DNA of 64,000 bases from an uncultured Flavobacteriales bacterium. Lineage in GTDB: Bacteria; Bacteroidota; Bacteroidia; CAIKAF01. A program made the position numbers and the translations under genes. The stretch lies in NCBI GenBank assembly GCA_903825395.1, contig CAIKAF010000029.1, forward strand, positions 1 through 64,000, in the 5' to 3' direction. The notes under the pieces are model-generated. The model worked only from the letters and a program-made list of their open reading frames with translations. It searched no databases and was not told the origin of the DNA. Shown in pieces: positions 26,931-36,038 of the stretch; position 1 is the first letter of the stretch; the number at the start of each line of letters is the position of its first letter.

Positions 26931-29600
26931 ATGAACCGAGTTCTTCCCTTTTTAACCCTGTGCAGTGGATTGTTGTGGTTTTCATCCGCTCAGGCGCAAA
27001 CTGACCCAACACCTCAGCTGCTGCCCTATTCTGAAAATTTTAACAACATGATTGCTCCTACCTATCCTGCAGGCTGGATGGGTTGGGCACAAGCTGTTCT
27101 TTCAGCCTCGTTTCAAACGGCGGCACCTACAGCCGACCGTGTTTTAACTGCTGGAACGGCCGCCAGCACAGGGAATAATGTCTATGATTTTTCTCAGAAA
27201 ATCGGATTTCTAAACAGCAGCACTTCGAACCATGCTCTTGCTACTGCTTTGGTAACTTCAGGATTGGCCAACATTACCATCAGCTATGATGTGATGACGA
27301 TTCGCGATCCGAACCAACGGATCAGTGTTCTGGGATTGCAATACCGCATTGGGAATACGGGGAACTTTACAGATATTCCCGGAAGTCAGTACAACAACAA
27401 TTTGACCAGCCAAACCAGTGGAACGGCAGGAATTAACATCCAAAACAGAACTTTGGTTTTGCCTCCGGTGTGCAACAACCAAGCCTTCATTCAATTGCGC
27501 TTTATTTCAAAAGACTCCTCAGGCAGTGGCTCGCGTCCCTCGTTTGCCATCGATAATTTTTCGGCCACGGGCAGCATCAATGCAGGCGAACCTGTTGGAA
27601 TTAGCTTGTCGGTGGATACGGCCTTTGAAGCCAATCAAACACAAATAACAGTTACAGCCACCGCGGCCAATCCGCTGACCAATACTGAAACGCTGGGCTT
27701 GAGTTTTAGCGGATTTGGAATCAGCCCTGGTGATTTTACCGGTCAGACCCAAATATCGATTCCAGCCGGGCAAGCCAGCGGCACCGCGACGTTCAATATC
27801 AACGATGATGCCTTTAATGAATCTTCAGAACTATTGGTGGTAGGCATTTCAACCTTGTCTTCCGGATTGGCATTGGGAAGCCCAACTTCCGATACGCTTA
27901 TTATTATTGACAACGATTTCGAAATTGATTTTAATGCCTTAAATCAACCCTTCGGAGTAGAGAATTTTGATTCCCTTAGGAATGCAGGGAATGTCAATAG
28001 CCTGCTGCCACGTGGTATTTATTTGAGAGAGAATGGGAGCGCGGCAGATCAGCTATATGGTTCTCAAAACGGTAGCTCAACAAGTGGAAATACCTACAGC
28101 TTAGGTAGTACTGGCTCTACCGACCGCAGTTTTGGATCGTTAACCACGGGCAGCGTATCTTCTGCTTTTGTAGGGGCTCGGTTCCGCAACAACACCGGAC
28201 AACCTTTTAATGCCCTAAAAGTGAGTTATACCGGAGAACAATGGCGTTGCGGAGGAAATGGACTTGGAGACACCTTGTTTTTTCAAGTAAGTACCAATGC
28301 TGATTCCTTGCACACCGGAACTTGGACAAGCATTTCGGCCTTGCATTTTTCTTCACCGGTTATCGATACCGTTTCCTTGGTTTTAGATGGCAATTTAGCT
28401 CAAAATCAAACCTTTGTTTCGGATACTGCAATCAATCTGGGAATCATTCAACCCGGCCAATCGGTTTGGATTCGTTGGAGAGACAACAATGTGGTGGGCA
28501 GCGATGATGCTCTTGGAATTGATGATCTTTCGGTAGAACCAATGGTGGTAGGTTGTTTGCCAGCAACGGCGTCGGATGTGTTGCTGACCGCAAATTCAGG
28601 AACAACCTCCATTTCATCTCTAAGTACAGGAAGCATTGTCAACGTTACCGATGGTTCGCAAATTTTGGAAATGCAGCTTCGGGACGGGGGCTCGATGGCT
28701 GACTTTGATAATTTACCTACTCAGCTGTTGAAGCTTGGTTTTGCAAAAGGAAACGGCCATACAGCCGGGCATTTCAACTTGATTTTTAGTGCTGCTGCAT
28801 TGTTTTCTGGAAATACAAAGTTGGCCGATGGCATCATCAGTGCCGATTCGTTGGTGTTTACCCTTCAAAATGTTGAAGCCGCCGACAACGACTCCATTCC
28901 TCTGGCATTGCGTGTAAGCCTACAAACCAATGGACAGATTCAGGATCAGGCCCAGATTCATATTGGCCTTAGTTCTGCAAATATGGTTTTGGGCGGGGTG
29001 TGTTCCTCCTCTCAATTTGGTGGTGTTTCTGCTTTTTCTTCCGATCCTTCAGCCAATCAGCTTGAGGTGGTGGCAACTCAATTGCAGTTTAGTAATATCA
29101 CTCAACCCTTGGCCATCAACACCGATTTTTCAGCCACTGTTTGTGCCGTCGATGTGAATGGAAATTACGACATTGACTCCCGTGACATTACCTTTAGTGT
29201 TGGGCAAGGGTCAGGAAATTTGAGCAGCGTAACTGGTTTAGGGCCAATTTCAGCGCTGAACGCCTGCGTGAGCCGCAACGACTTGCGGTACGATGTTGCT
29301 GAATCAATGGTTTTACGTGCCGGCGATAATACAGGTTTAACTGCCGATACCACGTTGGTTTTCCCCATGCAATCCATCAACACTACGAACGGAAATGTGG
29401 TTGGTTTGTATCCCAATCCTGCCATGAAGGGGGCTAAAGTTCATCTTTCACAGTCCATCGGTTCGTGGTCGGTTTTAGATTTGACCGGCAGAATGGTGTT
29501 GCAGGGCCAAGGCAAAACCATTGAAACTGCCGAGCTTCGTCCTGGCTTGTATCTGCTAAAAAATGCCCAAGGATTGACCTTGCGTTTATCTGTTCAATAA
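26931..29600 (+). CDS. Secreted Calx-beta-like protein with type IX sorting domain
   Basis: This 889-residue exported protein has a signal peptide of about 22 residues ending SAQAQ. The N-terminal region (LLPYSENFNNM, with FAIDNFSATG near residue 200) looks like a jelly-roll found in choice-of-anchor modules. A Calx-beta-like stretch follows (VSLSVDTAFEANQTQITVT-type strands, then FNINDDAFNESSELLVVGI). A second jelly-roll ends IRWRDNNVVGSDDALGIDDL. The C terminus (GLYPNPAMKGAKV, LDLTGRMVLQG, LRPGLYLLK) is a T9SS sorting domain. Surface or extracellular location is inferred; no catalytic motif is seen. A strong terminator follows 20 bp after the stop. Confidence 0.75.
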   Translation: MNRVLPFLTLCSGLLWFSSAQAQTDPTPQLLPYSENFNNMIAPTYPAGWMGWAQAVLSASFQTAAPTADRVLTAGTAASTGNNVYDFSQKIGFLNSSTSNHALATALVTSGLANITISYDVMTIRDPNQRISVLGLQYRIGNTGNFTDIPGSQYNNNLTSQTSGTAGINIQNRTLVLPPVCNNQAFIQLRFISKDSSGSGSRPSFAIDNFSATGSINAGEPVGISLSVDTAFEANQTQITVTATAANPLTNTETLGLSFSGFGISPGDFTGQTQISIPAGQASGTATFNINDDAFNESSELLVVGISTLSSGLALGSPTSDTLIIIDNDFEIDFNALNQPFGVENFDSLRNAGNVNSLLPRGIYLRENGSAADQLYGSQNGSSTSGNTYSLGSTGSTDRSFGSLTTGSVSSAFVGARFRNNTGQPFNALKVSYTGEQWRCGGNGLGDTLFFQVSTNADSLHTGTWTSISALHFSSPVIDTVSLVLDGNLAQNQTFVSDTAINLGIIQPGQSVWIRWRDNNVVGSDDALGIDDLSVEPMVVGCLPATASDVLLTANSGTTSISSLSTGSIVNVTDGSQILEMQLRDGGSMADFDNLPTQLLKLGFAKGNGHTAGHFNLIFSAAALFSGNTKLADGIISADSLVFTLQNVEAADNDSIPLALRVSLQTNGQIQDQAQIHIGLSSANMVLGGVCSSSQFGGVSAFSSDPSANQLEVVATQLQFSNITQPLAINTDFSATVCAVDVNGNYDIDSRDITFSVGQGSGNLSSVTGLGPISALNACVSRNDLRYDVAESMVLRAGDNTGLTADTTLVFPMQSINTTNGNVVGLYPNPAMKGAKVHLSQSIGSWSVLDLTGRMVLQGQGKTIETAELRPGLYLLKNAQGLTLRLSVQ

Positions 29601-29620
29601 GAAATTTTACCAGTGAACAT

Positions 29621-29654
29621 AAAAAGGCGATTGCGAAAGCGGTCGCCTTTTTTT
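29621..29654 (+). terminator. Rho-independent terminator of the Calx-beta-like gene
   Basis: AAAAAGGCGA and TCGCCTTTTTTT form a stem that continues as GC/GC around a GAAA tetraloop, followed by a T-run. It begins 20 bp after the stop at 29600. Confidence 0.85.
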
Positions 29655-29702
29655 GTGGGCGCTGGCATGGTGCGTAAAAATTCCGGTTCAGGCTTGGGTG
29701 TG

Positions 29703-29735
29703 TTTTTATACCACAAAGTCTTTGTGGTATAAAAA
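29703..29735. repeat. Perfect 16-bp inverted repeat with one-base spacer
   Basis: TTTTTATACCACAAAG is followed by one T and then its exact complement CTTTGTGGTATAAAAA. It lies between a terminator and the DPP-IV gene. The ACCACAAAG half-site also occurs within family-B repeats, so it may be a solitary relative of that family, a second terminator or an operator. Confidence 0.6.
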
Positions 29736-29851
29736 TACGTTTAAGTCTTTACCGCATGGTTCGCCGGCACAGCGCCCTTGCTCTAAAATAACCAACCGTG
29801 GCATAAAATCTCCCAAACCTTGAAATGCAATCTAGGATGTATCTTTATGGC

Positions 29852-31999
29852 ATGAATACATCCCGATTCTTTATTGCCGCCTTCTTTTCCTCCTCTTTTC
29901 TATGTGCTCAAGAAAGTCTCTCTCTGAATGAAGTTTGGAACTCCGGCCTTTTTTTTCCCGCATCAGCCAATGGGTATGATGCCATGCAGGATGGAAAGCA
30001 CTATTTGGTTTTAGAGGAAGATCTGATAAAATATCATTTTGAGAAGGAGGCAGCAACCGATACCTTTCGCTTTTTTGTTGGTTCACAGCCTTTAATTCCT
30101 GAAACCTATGAATTGAGTCCGGACGAAAACCGAATCATCCTAGGGACCGAGATAAAATCGGTGTACAGGTATTCAAATCAAGGTAGATACTTTTGGGCAA
30201 ATTTGAAGGACGGACAGGCTCACCCCCTAGGTAGTGGTCTGATTTCGTATCCTACATTTTCTCCCGATAATCGACACTTGGTTTTTCAACGGGAAAACAA
30301 CCTATTTCTAAAAAATGTTGAAAATGGAACGGAACGTGCTATAACCACTGACGGAGAAACAAATGCGATTATCCATGGCTCAGGAGATTGGGTCTATGAG
30401 GAGGAATTTAGCCTGGTTAAAGCCTTCGAGTTCTCTGAAGATGGCACTTGGCTGGCATGGCTTCGGTTTGATGAGCGGGATGTTCCGGAATACAACATGA
30501 CCATGTTTCAAGGCCAACTCTACCCATCCGATTATCGCTTTAAATATCCCAAAGTAGGGCAACCCAATTCTAGAGTAGATTTGATGCTTTGCCAAATTCC
30601 AGAGGGGCAGCCCAAACGGATTTCCTTGCCTTTGCATCTTGAATACGCACCGCGAATAGTATGGAACGGAAATGGAGAACTTCTGCTGATGGGATTAAAC
30701 CGCTTGCAAAATCACCTTTGGCTCTATGCCGTTAACCCTACAGATGCCACATTTAGACTGGTGTATGAAGATTCCAGCAATACCTATCTGGAAATACCCG
30801 ACCCCATTGTCATTGTTCCAGGAACTTCAGATGTGATTTTAACCTCGGAACGCAGCGGCTTCAAACACCTGTATCGGGTAAATGGATCTAGTGGGCAAAC
30901 CCTTCCCCTAACTTCCGGGAATTGGGAGGTGACGGGTATAGTAGGCTACCATGAAAAATCAAAGGAAGTGTTTTATTCTTCCACTGAAATTAGTGCCACC
31001 GAGCAAAAAATACATGCCGTTGATGCCAAGGGAAAGCGACGGATGCCCGTTTTAACCTCAGGACAGCAAACGGCAGATTTGTGTGGAGACTATTTGGTGT
31101 TGACCCACAGCGAAGCCCATCGTCCATTTCGTTCAGATCTGTATTCCTTAAAGGGCAAACGGATTAAGAATTTGGTTAATAATGACGAATTAGAAGAGGA
31201 ATATGCTCGGCGCGGCTTTACTAAGCCTGAATTTATTCAGGTTCCGGCCGCGGATGGCAGCGCTTTGAATGCGTATTTGATTAAACCAAGCTCTTTTTCA
31301 GCCCAGAAAAGGTATGGGCTTTTGATGTATGTGTATGGCGGACCCGGCAGTCAGCTGGTGCAAAACGACTGGATGGGGCCCAATTATGGATGGTTTCAGT
31401 ACTTGGCTTCTCAGGGGATTTTGGTGGCTTGCGTTGACAACCGGGGCACCGGAGGCAGAGGGAAGTCATTTCGAGATATCACCTATGGCCGCTTGGGCGA
31501 AATAGAAACAGCCGATCAACTGGCCGCAGTAGATTGGTTTGCCGGTCAGCCATGGATTGACTCCACTCGCATCGGTTATTTTGGGTGGAGTTATGGAGGG
31601 TATATGAGTGCCTTGTGTGTGCTAAAGGGAGCGGGTAAAATTCGAGCCGCAGTATCTGTAGCTCCGGTAACCAATTGGAAGTTTTATGACAACATTTACA
31701 CCGAACGGTATATGGGTACCCTAGAAACCAATCCCAAGGGTTTTGATGCTCAGTCTCCAATTTCTATGGCTGCCAATTTGGAGGGCGCTCTTCTGTTAAT
31801 TCATGGCAGTGGAGACGATAATGTACACTGGCAGAATGCGGCCGAATTAAGTTCCGCATTGGTTAAGGCCAACAAAGATTTTGAACAGTTTATTTATCCT
31901 GACAAAAACCATGGAATTTATGGTGGCCCAACCCGCAGTCATTTGTACCGAAAAATGACCAAATTTATTTTGGAGCACTTAGAGTCCGGGCGTCCTTAA
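29852..31999 (+). CDS. Dipeptidyl-peptidase IV-type S9 serine peptidase
   Basis: This 715-residue exported peptidase of family S9B releases N-terminal X-Pro dipeptides from oligopeptides, probably in the periplasm. A signal peptide (MNTSRFFIAAFFSSSF..CAQ) is followed by an eight-bladed propeller with the substrate N-terminus-binding glutamates in DWVYEEEF. The alpha/beta-hydrolase domain has the nucleophile in GWSYGGYMS, the Asp in HGSGDDNVH and the His in DKNHGIYGG. The start at 29852 gives the signal peptide; 29825 is upstream in frame. A near-consensus TATCTTTA lies 5 bp before it. The peptide transporter encoded at 32182-34044 could take up its products. Confidence 0.92.
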   Translation: MNTSRFFIAAFFSSSFLCAQESLSLNEVWNSGLFFPASANGYDAMQDGKHYLVLEEDLIKYHFEKEAATDTFRFFVGSQPLIPETYELSPDENRIILGTEIKSVYRYSNQGRYFWANLKDGQAHPLGSGLISYPTFSPDNRHLVFQRENNLFLKNVENGTERAITTDGETNAIIHGSGDWVYEEEFSLVKAFEFSEDGTWLAWLRFDERDVPEYNMTMFQGQLYPSDYRFKYPKVGQPNSRVDLMLCQIPEGQPKRISLPLHLEYAPRIVWNGNGELLLMGLNRLQNHLWLYAVNPTDATFRLVYEDSSNTYLEIPDPIVIVPGTSDVILTSERSGFKHLYRVNGSSGQTLPLTSGNWEVTGIVGYHEKSKEVFYSSTEISATEQKIHAVDAKGKRRMPVLTSGQQTADLCGDYLVLTHSEAHRPFRSDLYSLKGKRIKNLVNNDELEEEYARRGFTKPEFIQVPAADGSALNAYLIKPSSFSAQKRYGLLMYVYGGPGSQLVQNDWMGPNYGWFQYLASQGILVACVDNRGTGGRGKSFRDITYGRLGEIETADQLAAVDWFAGQPWIDSTRIGYFGWSYGGYMSALCVLKGAGKIRAAVSVAPVTNWKFYDNIYTERYMGTLETNPKGFDAQSPISMAANLEGALLLIHGSGDDNVHWQNAAELSSALVKANKDFEQFIYPDKNHGIYGGPTRSHLYRKMTKFILEHLESGRP

Positions 32000-32031
32000 T
32001 TAAAGGAAACGAGTTTAGAATAGAGGTCATG

Positions 32032-32175
32032 TGCGGGCGGGATTGACCAAGGTAGCCCGTACGGAAAACGGCCTAGGGCCCGCGCGCTGCGCAGGCGACC
32101 TTGGGAGCCCGCGCAAAGCCGCTGGGCCCAGGCCGGTTGCCGGCGGACTACCTGGGAAAGCCCGGAACCCGCCCC
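32032..32175 (-). repeat. Family-A structured intergenic element, copy 5
   Basis: This 144-bp minus-strand copy begins 6 bp after the stop of the peptide transporter gene in the sense direction. GGCGGG pairs with CCCGCC, and GGTAGTCCG pairs with CGGGCTACC. The specific arm CGGCCTGGGCCC pairs with GGGCCCTAGGCCG. The tip TGCGCGGGCTCCC..GCCTGCGCA is nearly identical to copy 3. Confidence 0.88.
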
Positions 32176-32181
32176 AAAAAA

Positions 32182-34044
32182 TTACTTAATTCCATGCATC
32201 CACTTGGAAACCATTGGGCCAAGCAGGAACAAGACAATGCCGCAGCCAATTGCAACAAAGCCAAGCAGTTGGAATACGCTAAGCCCAATTGAAAGCGACT
32301 GCTCCCGAAGGCTGGAAACGATGGTTCCGGTTGGACTGGCTTGAATTCGTGCTTCCGCGTCCTGAATTTGGGGAGCAGCAGTTACGGAAGTTGAATCGGC
32401 CTTTGGATTTCTAGATAAAAAGTATTCGGTCGTTGTGGCCTCAGCCGATTTCACAGAAACGCTGTCTTTAAAATAATTCCAGCTTGTGCTTTCAGAATTT
32501 AAGCGATCAATGGCCATAGGGCTTACCAGTGCCTTTTCAATGCTGAGTTCATCCAGACTTCCAATAAAGGCGGTATCAGCGAACAGGGTCTTGTATTCCG
32601 CATCCGATAGCGATTCGGTGAAGGCTTTATCTTCAACAATGGATTTTTCGCTTACAGTTGTCAATTTGGCAATGTGTTTACCAGCTTGGTGGGCAATAGA
32701 GGACGATAAAAACCAAATTCCCATCAGGAAGGCCACAATGCTGGCAGGACTTAATTTGGTCACCAGAGAAAGACCCACCGGAGATAAGGTAAGTTCCCCT
32801 AACGTGTGCAGCAAATAAAGCAATATCAGGAACATGGCAGGAACCAATCCTGCTACGGCATATCCTTTACCAAGAGTGAGTACAAGAAAACCGGCGCCCA
32901 ACAGTACTAGGCCTAAGGCAAATTTATAGGGGGCAGACGGCTCTTTTCCAGAGTTCGCAAGTTTAATCCAAAGCCAAGAGAACAATGGAGCGAACAGCAT
33001 AATAAAGAGGGGATTTACCGATTGGAAAAAGGTGGTAGGGATGTCCGTTCCTAAGAAATTCCGGTTCACATTGCGTTCGGTAAATAAATTCATGGCCGAT
33101 CCAGCCAACTCAAAGAAGGTCCAGAAAACCGTGGTGAATAGCAACAGAATTACAATAACCCAAATCCGTTGCCGTTGCACGATTTCGTAACGGGTAGATT
33201 GGAACAACAAATAACCTAGAATTAGAATGGCCAAGACCGCCAAACCTACATCCACCACATCATTTTGTTTGATGAGCAACCAGGCCAATGGAACCATAAC
33301 AGCTGTAGTCAGGTAGGGCAGCCATTTGTTGGGTAAGCCTTGCAGCATAGGCTTTTGTTCTTGAGGGGCAAAACCATACGATTCAAACCATCCCTTGGCT
33401 TGAGCCCACATGAAAATTCCAAATCCCAACATCATGCCAACACCGGCAGTTAGGAAACCGTATTTCCAACCTTCAATTTCACCGATGGCTCCGCAGGTTA
33501 ATGGAGTAAGGAAGGCACCAATATTAATACCCATGTAGAAAATAGTAAAGGCTCCATCGCGGCGGGGGTCACCATCCGGATAAAACTTCCCAATCATACT
33601 GCTGATGTTGGGTTTGAAAAAGCCATTTCCAATGACCAAAAGGGCTAGACCAATAAAAAAGGTAGTTTGATTGTCAGCGAACAAGGTGAATTGACCTGCT
33701 GCCATCAGCAATGCCCCCCAAATAATTGCGCTGCGAAATCCCATAATCCGGTCAGCAAAAACACCGCCAAGAATTGGAGTTAGATACACCAATGCTCCGT
33801 AGGCTCCATAAATACCATAGGCGGTGGCATCATCAAAGGCAAAGCCGCCCTTAATCAGTTCAGAGGTCATGTACAGCACCAAAATGGCCCGCATGCCATA
33901 ATAGCTAAAGCGTTCCCAAAGTTCAACCATAAATAGGGCAAACAAGGCTTTGGGATGAACTTTGCGGTTCATGAAAATAACCGCTGCTACCCAAACCGCA
34001 ACAGCGGCCCAGGATATTAGCATTAATTGATACGCTGGATTCAT
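32182..34044 (-). CDS. Proton-dependent oligopeptide transporter (POT/PTR2 family)
   Basis: This 620-residue inner-membrane MFS transporter imports di- and tripeptides with protons. The family signature ELWERFSYYGMRAIL lies near residue 41, with GGVFADRIMGFR and FTIFYMGINIGAF after it. Twelve or more membrane helices are predictable. Between the last two helices lies a soluble insertion of about 120 residues (from KLTTVSEKSIVEDK to SPTGTIVSS). This is longer than in Proteobacteria but typical of Bacteroidota homologues. A TAGTTTCG about 30 bp upstream is a possible -7 box. It converges on the DPP-IV gene, which suggests a shared role in peptide use. Confidence 0.9.
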   Translation of the reverse strand: MNPAYQLMLISWAAVAVWVAAVIFMNRKVHPKALFALFMVELWERFSYYGMRAILVLYMTSELIKGGFAFDDATAYGIYGAYGALVYLTPILGGVFADRIMGFRSAIIWGALLMAAGQFTLFADNQTTFFIGLALLVIGNGFFKPNISSMIGKFYPDGDPRRDGAFTIFYMGINIGAFLTPLTCGAIGEIEGWKYGFLTAGVGMMLGFGIFMWAQAKGWFESYGFAPQEQKPMLQGLPNKWLPYLTTAVMVPLAWLLIKQNDVVDVGLAVLAILILGYLLFQSTRYEIVQRQRIWVIVILLLFTTVFWTFFELAGSAMNLFTERNVNRNFLGTDIPTTFFQSVNPLFIMLFAPLFSWLWIKLANSGKEPSAPYKFALGLVLLGAGFLVLTLGKGYAVAGLVPAMFLILLYLLHTLGELTLSPVGLSLVTKLSPASIVAFLMGIWFLSSSIAHQAGKHIAKLTTVSEKSIVEDKAFTESLSDAEYKTLFADTAFIGSLDELSIEKALVSPMAIDRLNSESTSWNYFKDSVSVKSAEATTTEYFLSRNPKADSTSVTAAPQIQDAEARIQASPTGTIVSSLREQSLSIGLSVFQLLGFVAIGCGIVLFLLGPMVSKWMHGIK

Positions 34045-34233
34045 AGTTTTTTGATTTGTAGGTGAACGAAACTAAATAAAAAATACATTACCCCAAGATG
34101 TTGCTGAGGTTAAAACGCATTCTGCTCTAAAAACAAAGGCAAATGGCTGCTTGGTCTATGGGGCAATCACGCATTTTATTTCTTCCAACATTAAGAAATC
34201 AAATACAAGTAACAAATAATGGCATTTGAACGT

Positions 34234-34241
34234 TAATTTTG
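34234..34241 (+). promoter_or_regulatory. -7 box of the CAP-domain protein gene
   Basis: TAATTTTG is a perfect TAnnTTTG box 38 bp before the ATG at 34280. Confidence 0.5.
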
Positions 34242-34279
34242 TTGTGGGAAGTACGTAAAAAGAAATAAAATTGACTTGA

Positions 34280-34867
34280 ATGATGAAGCTAAGGCTGTAT
34301 GGCGGTTTGATTTTTATGTTGTTGGCCATTCCAATGAATACGAAGGCACAGGTGTACACCTATGGTCAATTCTCTGATTTCCAAAAGAAAGCAAAAACAG
34401 AAGGACTTGAAAAGATTCAATATGCCGTGGCTCAGCGTTTTCATGTGCTATTAAATCAATACCGTGAGCAAAAGAAGTTAAAGGCCTTGGTTTGGAACGA
34501 TGTCTGCTTTTTGGCTGCCCACAACCACAATGCATGGATGGCAGAAAGCAACAAGTTGAGTCATGAGCAAAACCAGCGGAATGCATTTTATACGGGCTTA
34601 AATCCGGGAGATCGGGTGGCTTGGTTGTTAAAGGGGAGTTCGATGCAGGTGGCCTGGAGTGCAGAAAACTGCCTTCTATCTTATGTTGATGACATGGATG
34701 CCATACAAATTGAACAGGTGGCTAAAGATGCTTTAGAACAGTGGAAAAATTCAGCCGGGCACAATGCCAACATGTTGGGTAAGAATCATGGCTCCTGTGG
34801 AACCGCTTTTCTGTTTAGCAATGGTGAGGTATGGGGCACTACCTTATTTGCCTTTCCGGGGCAGTGA
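34280..34867 (+). CDS. CAP/SCP-domain secreted protein
   Basis: This 195-residue protein has a signal peptide of about 23 residues (MKLRLYGGLIFMLLAIPMNT, cleavage near TKAQ) and a CAP superfamily domain. Supporting features are the helix HVLLNQYREQKKLKALVWND, the AAHNHNAWMAE and KLSHEQN histidines, SAENCLL, and the late ALEQWKNSAGHNANML, which is the classic CAP signature. Bacterial CAP proteins are extracytoplasmic, and their biochemical role is mostly unknown. Either ATG of the ATGATG at 34280 could be used. It converges on the lipoprotein gene with one base between the stops. Confidence 0.85.
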   Translation: MMKLRLYGGLIFMLLAIPMNTKAQVYTYGQFSDFQKKAKTEGLEKIQYAVAQRFHVLLNQYREQKKLKALVWNDVCFLAAHNHNAWMAESNKLSHEQNQRNAFYTGLNPGDRVAWLLKGSSMQVAWSAENCLLSYVDDMDAIQIEQVAKDALEQWKNSAGHNANMLGKNHGSCGTAFLFSNGEVWGTTLFAFPGQ

Positions 34868-34868
34868 A

Positions 34869-36038
34869 TTATTCTTCCTCCGGAAGATTCAATAAGCGAA
34901 CCACCTCGTCGGCATCCAATTTAAAAACTCCGGGCCGGGTGAATTGCCCAGCCACCATAAATTTTCCAAGAATAACGATGCCGTTGTCTTGGTCGATGTA
35001 CATGTCGGCGATGCTGGAAACTCCACTGCTCCCCAAATCGTATGTAACCACTGGAATTCCTAATGGACTATAAAACTGAAGGTGTATTTGTCCATCGGTT
35101 CCGCTGTATCCAATGACAGTGTATTGACGGTTTTGAATGACCATAGGTTTAAAGCAAACCCGAGTTTTGGGTCTCCAATTGAACAGATATTCTCCTCCCA
35201 AATCTTGAGCCGTAAATACTCCGTTTCCGACCTGAGCACTCCAGTTTAAATACATATCGTTGTTTAAAAACCGGTGCAGCAGCCAGCCTTGTGCATTGGG
35301 CATGGCCATGGCCACTCCTCCCTTATATTGGGTTCCTTGGTAAAGGGCGGTTTGATTTAGGTTGCCATCTAGAACCAAAAAGGAATAGCTGTAATTTACA
35401 AAGCCGTTGAAGTAATACTCACCCTTGGAATTTTGGCCTCCGAAAAAGGGGTAGATTTCGGTTCGGGTTAAATAATCGTATATGATTTCGTCAATTTCTT
35501 GGTAGTTGTTGTAGCCTTTGCTTTGGGTGATGGACCAAGATGGGCTAAGCAAGTGCAGTACGGTTTGTCTGGCATTTCTGTTGTAGGTAACCAACATGGG
35601 GTTGCCGTTGTTGTCGGTTCCGAGAAACAAAGGGTATTGCCCGCCGGGTAGCCTGGCCACTTCAACAGCTTGCCCATGCCCTTGGACGGCAAAAACAATG
35701 GGAGCGAGGCTGGCTCGATCCATACATACGAAATGAGGTAGTCCGTTGATGATAGCAAAACCATGCGCCGGATGGATGACTGAGGAGGGGGGAGTCCAAG
35801 TGGCTCTGAAATCTCCGTTGGCATCAAGCCAAGCCAAATGTGGATCCCATTGTCCGGTGGCAGAAAGCATAACCAAGCCGTCGTCGGTTGGAGCTACAGA
35901 TTCGGGATGGTAAACGCGCTGTGCGACATCGTCGTTCAGCAGATGAAAAAAAGAATCACCGGCTTCAAACGTATCGTCCACGCAACCGGGAAGGGTTAGA
36001 AGTATTGAGAGAGCGAAAAAAAGCCAGCGCATTGTCAT
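34869..36038 (-). CDS. Lipoprotein of unknown function, beta-propeller-like
   Basis: This 389-residue protein has a lipoprotein signal peptide (MTMRWLFFALSILLTLPGC; lipobox LPGC, Cys19). The mature part is rich in short beta strands with repeated phrases such as GDFRATW and GNPMLVTYNRNARQTVL, and with SPLGIPVVTYDLGSSG near the end. This suggests a propeller, but no family is recognised. Its ATG overlaps the stop of the barrel protein gene by four bases (ATGA on the minus strand), so the two are translationally coupled and probably act together in the outer membrane. Confidence 0.6.
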   Translation of the reverse strand: MTMRWLFFALSILLTLPGCVDDTFEAGDSFFHLLNDDVAQRVYHPESVAPTDDGLVMLSATGQWDPHLAWLDANGDFRATWTPPSSVIHPAHGFAIINGLPHFVCMDRASLAPIVFAVQGHGQAVEVARLPGGQYPLFLGTDNNGNPMLVTYNRNARQTVLHLLSPSWSITQSKGYNNYQEIDEIIYDYLTRTEIYPFFGGQNSKGEYYFNGFVNYSYSFLVLDGNLNQTALYQGTQYKGGVAMAMPNAQGWLLHRFLNNDMYLNWSAQVGNGVFTAQDLGGEYLFNWRPKTRVCFKPMVIQNRQYTVIGYSGTDGQIHLQFYSPLGIPVVTYDLGSSGVSSIADMYIDQDNGIVILGKFMVAGQFTRPGVFKLDADEVVRLLNLPEEE

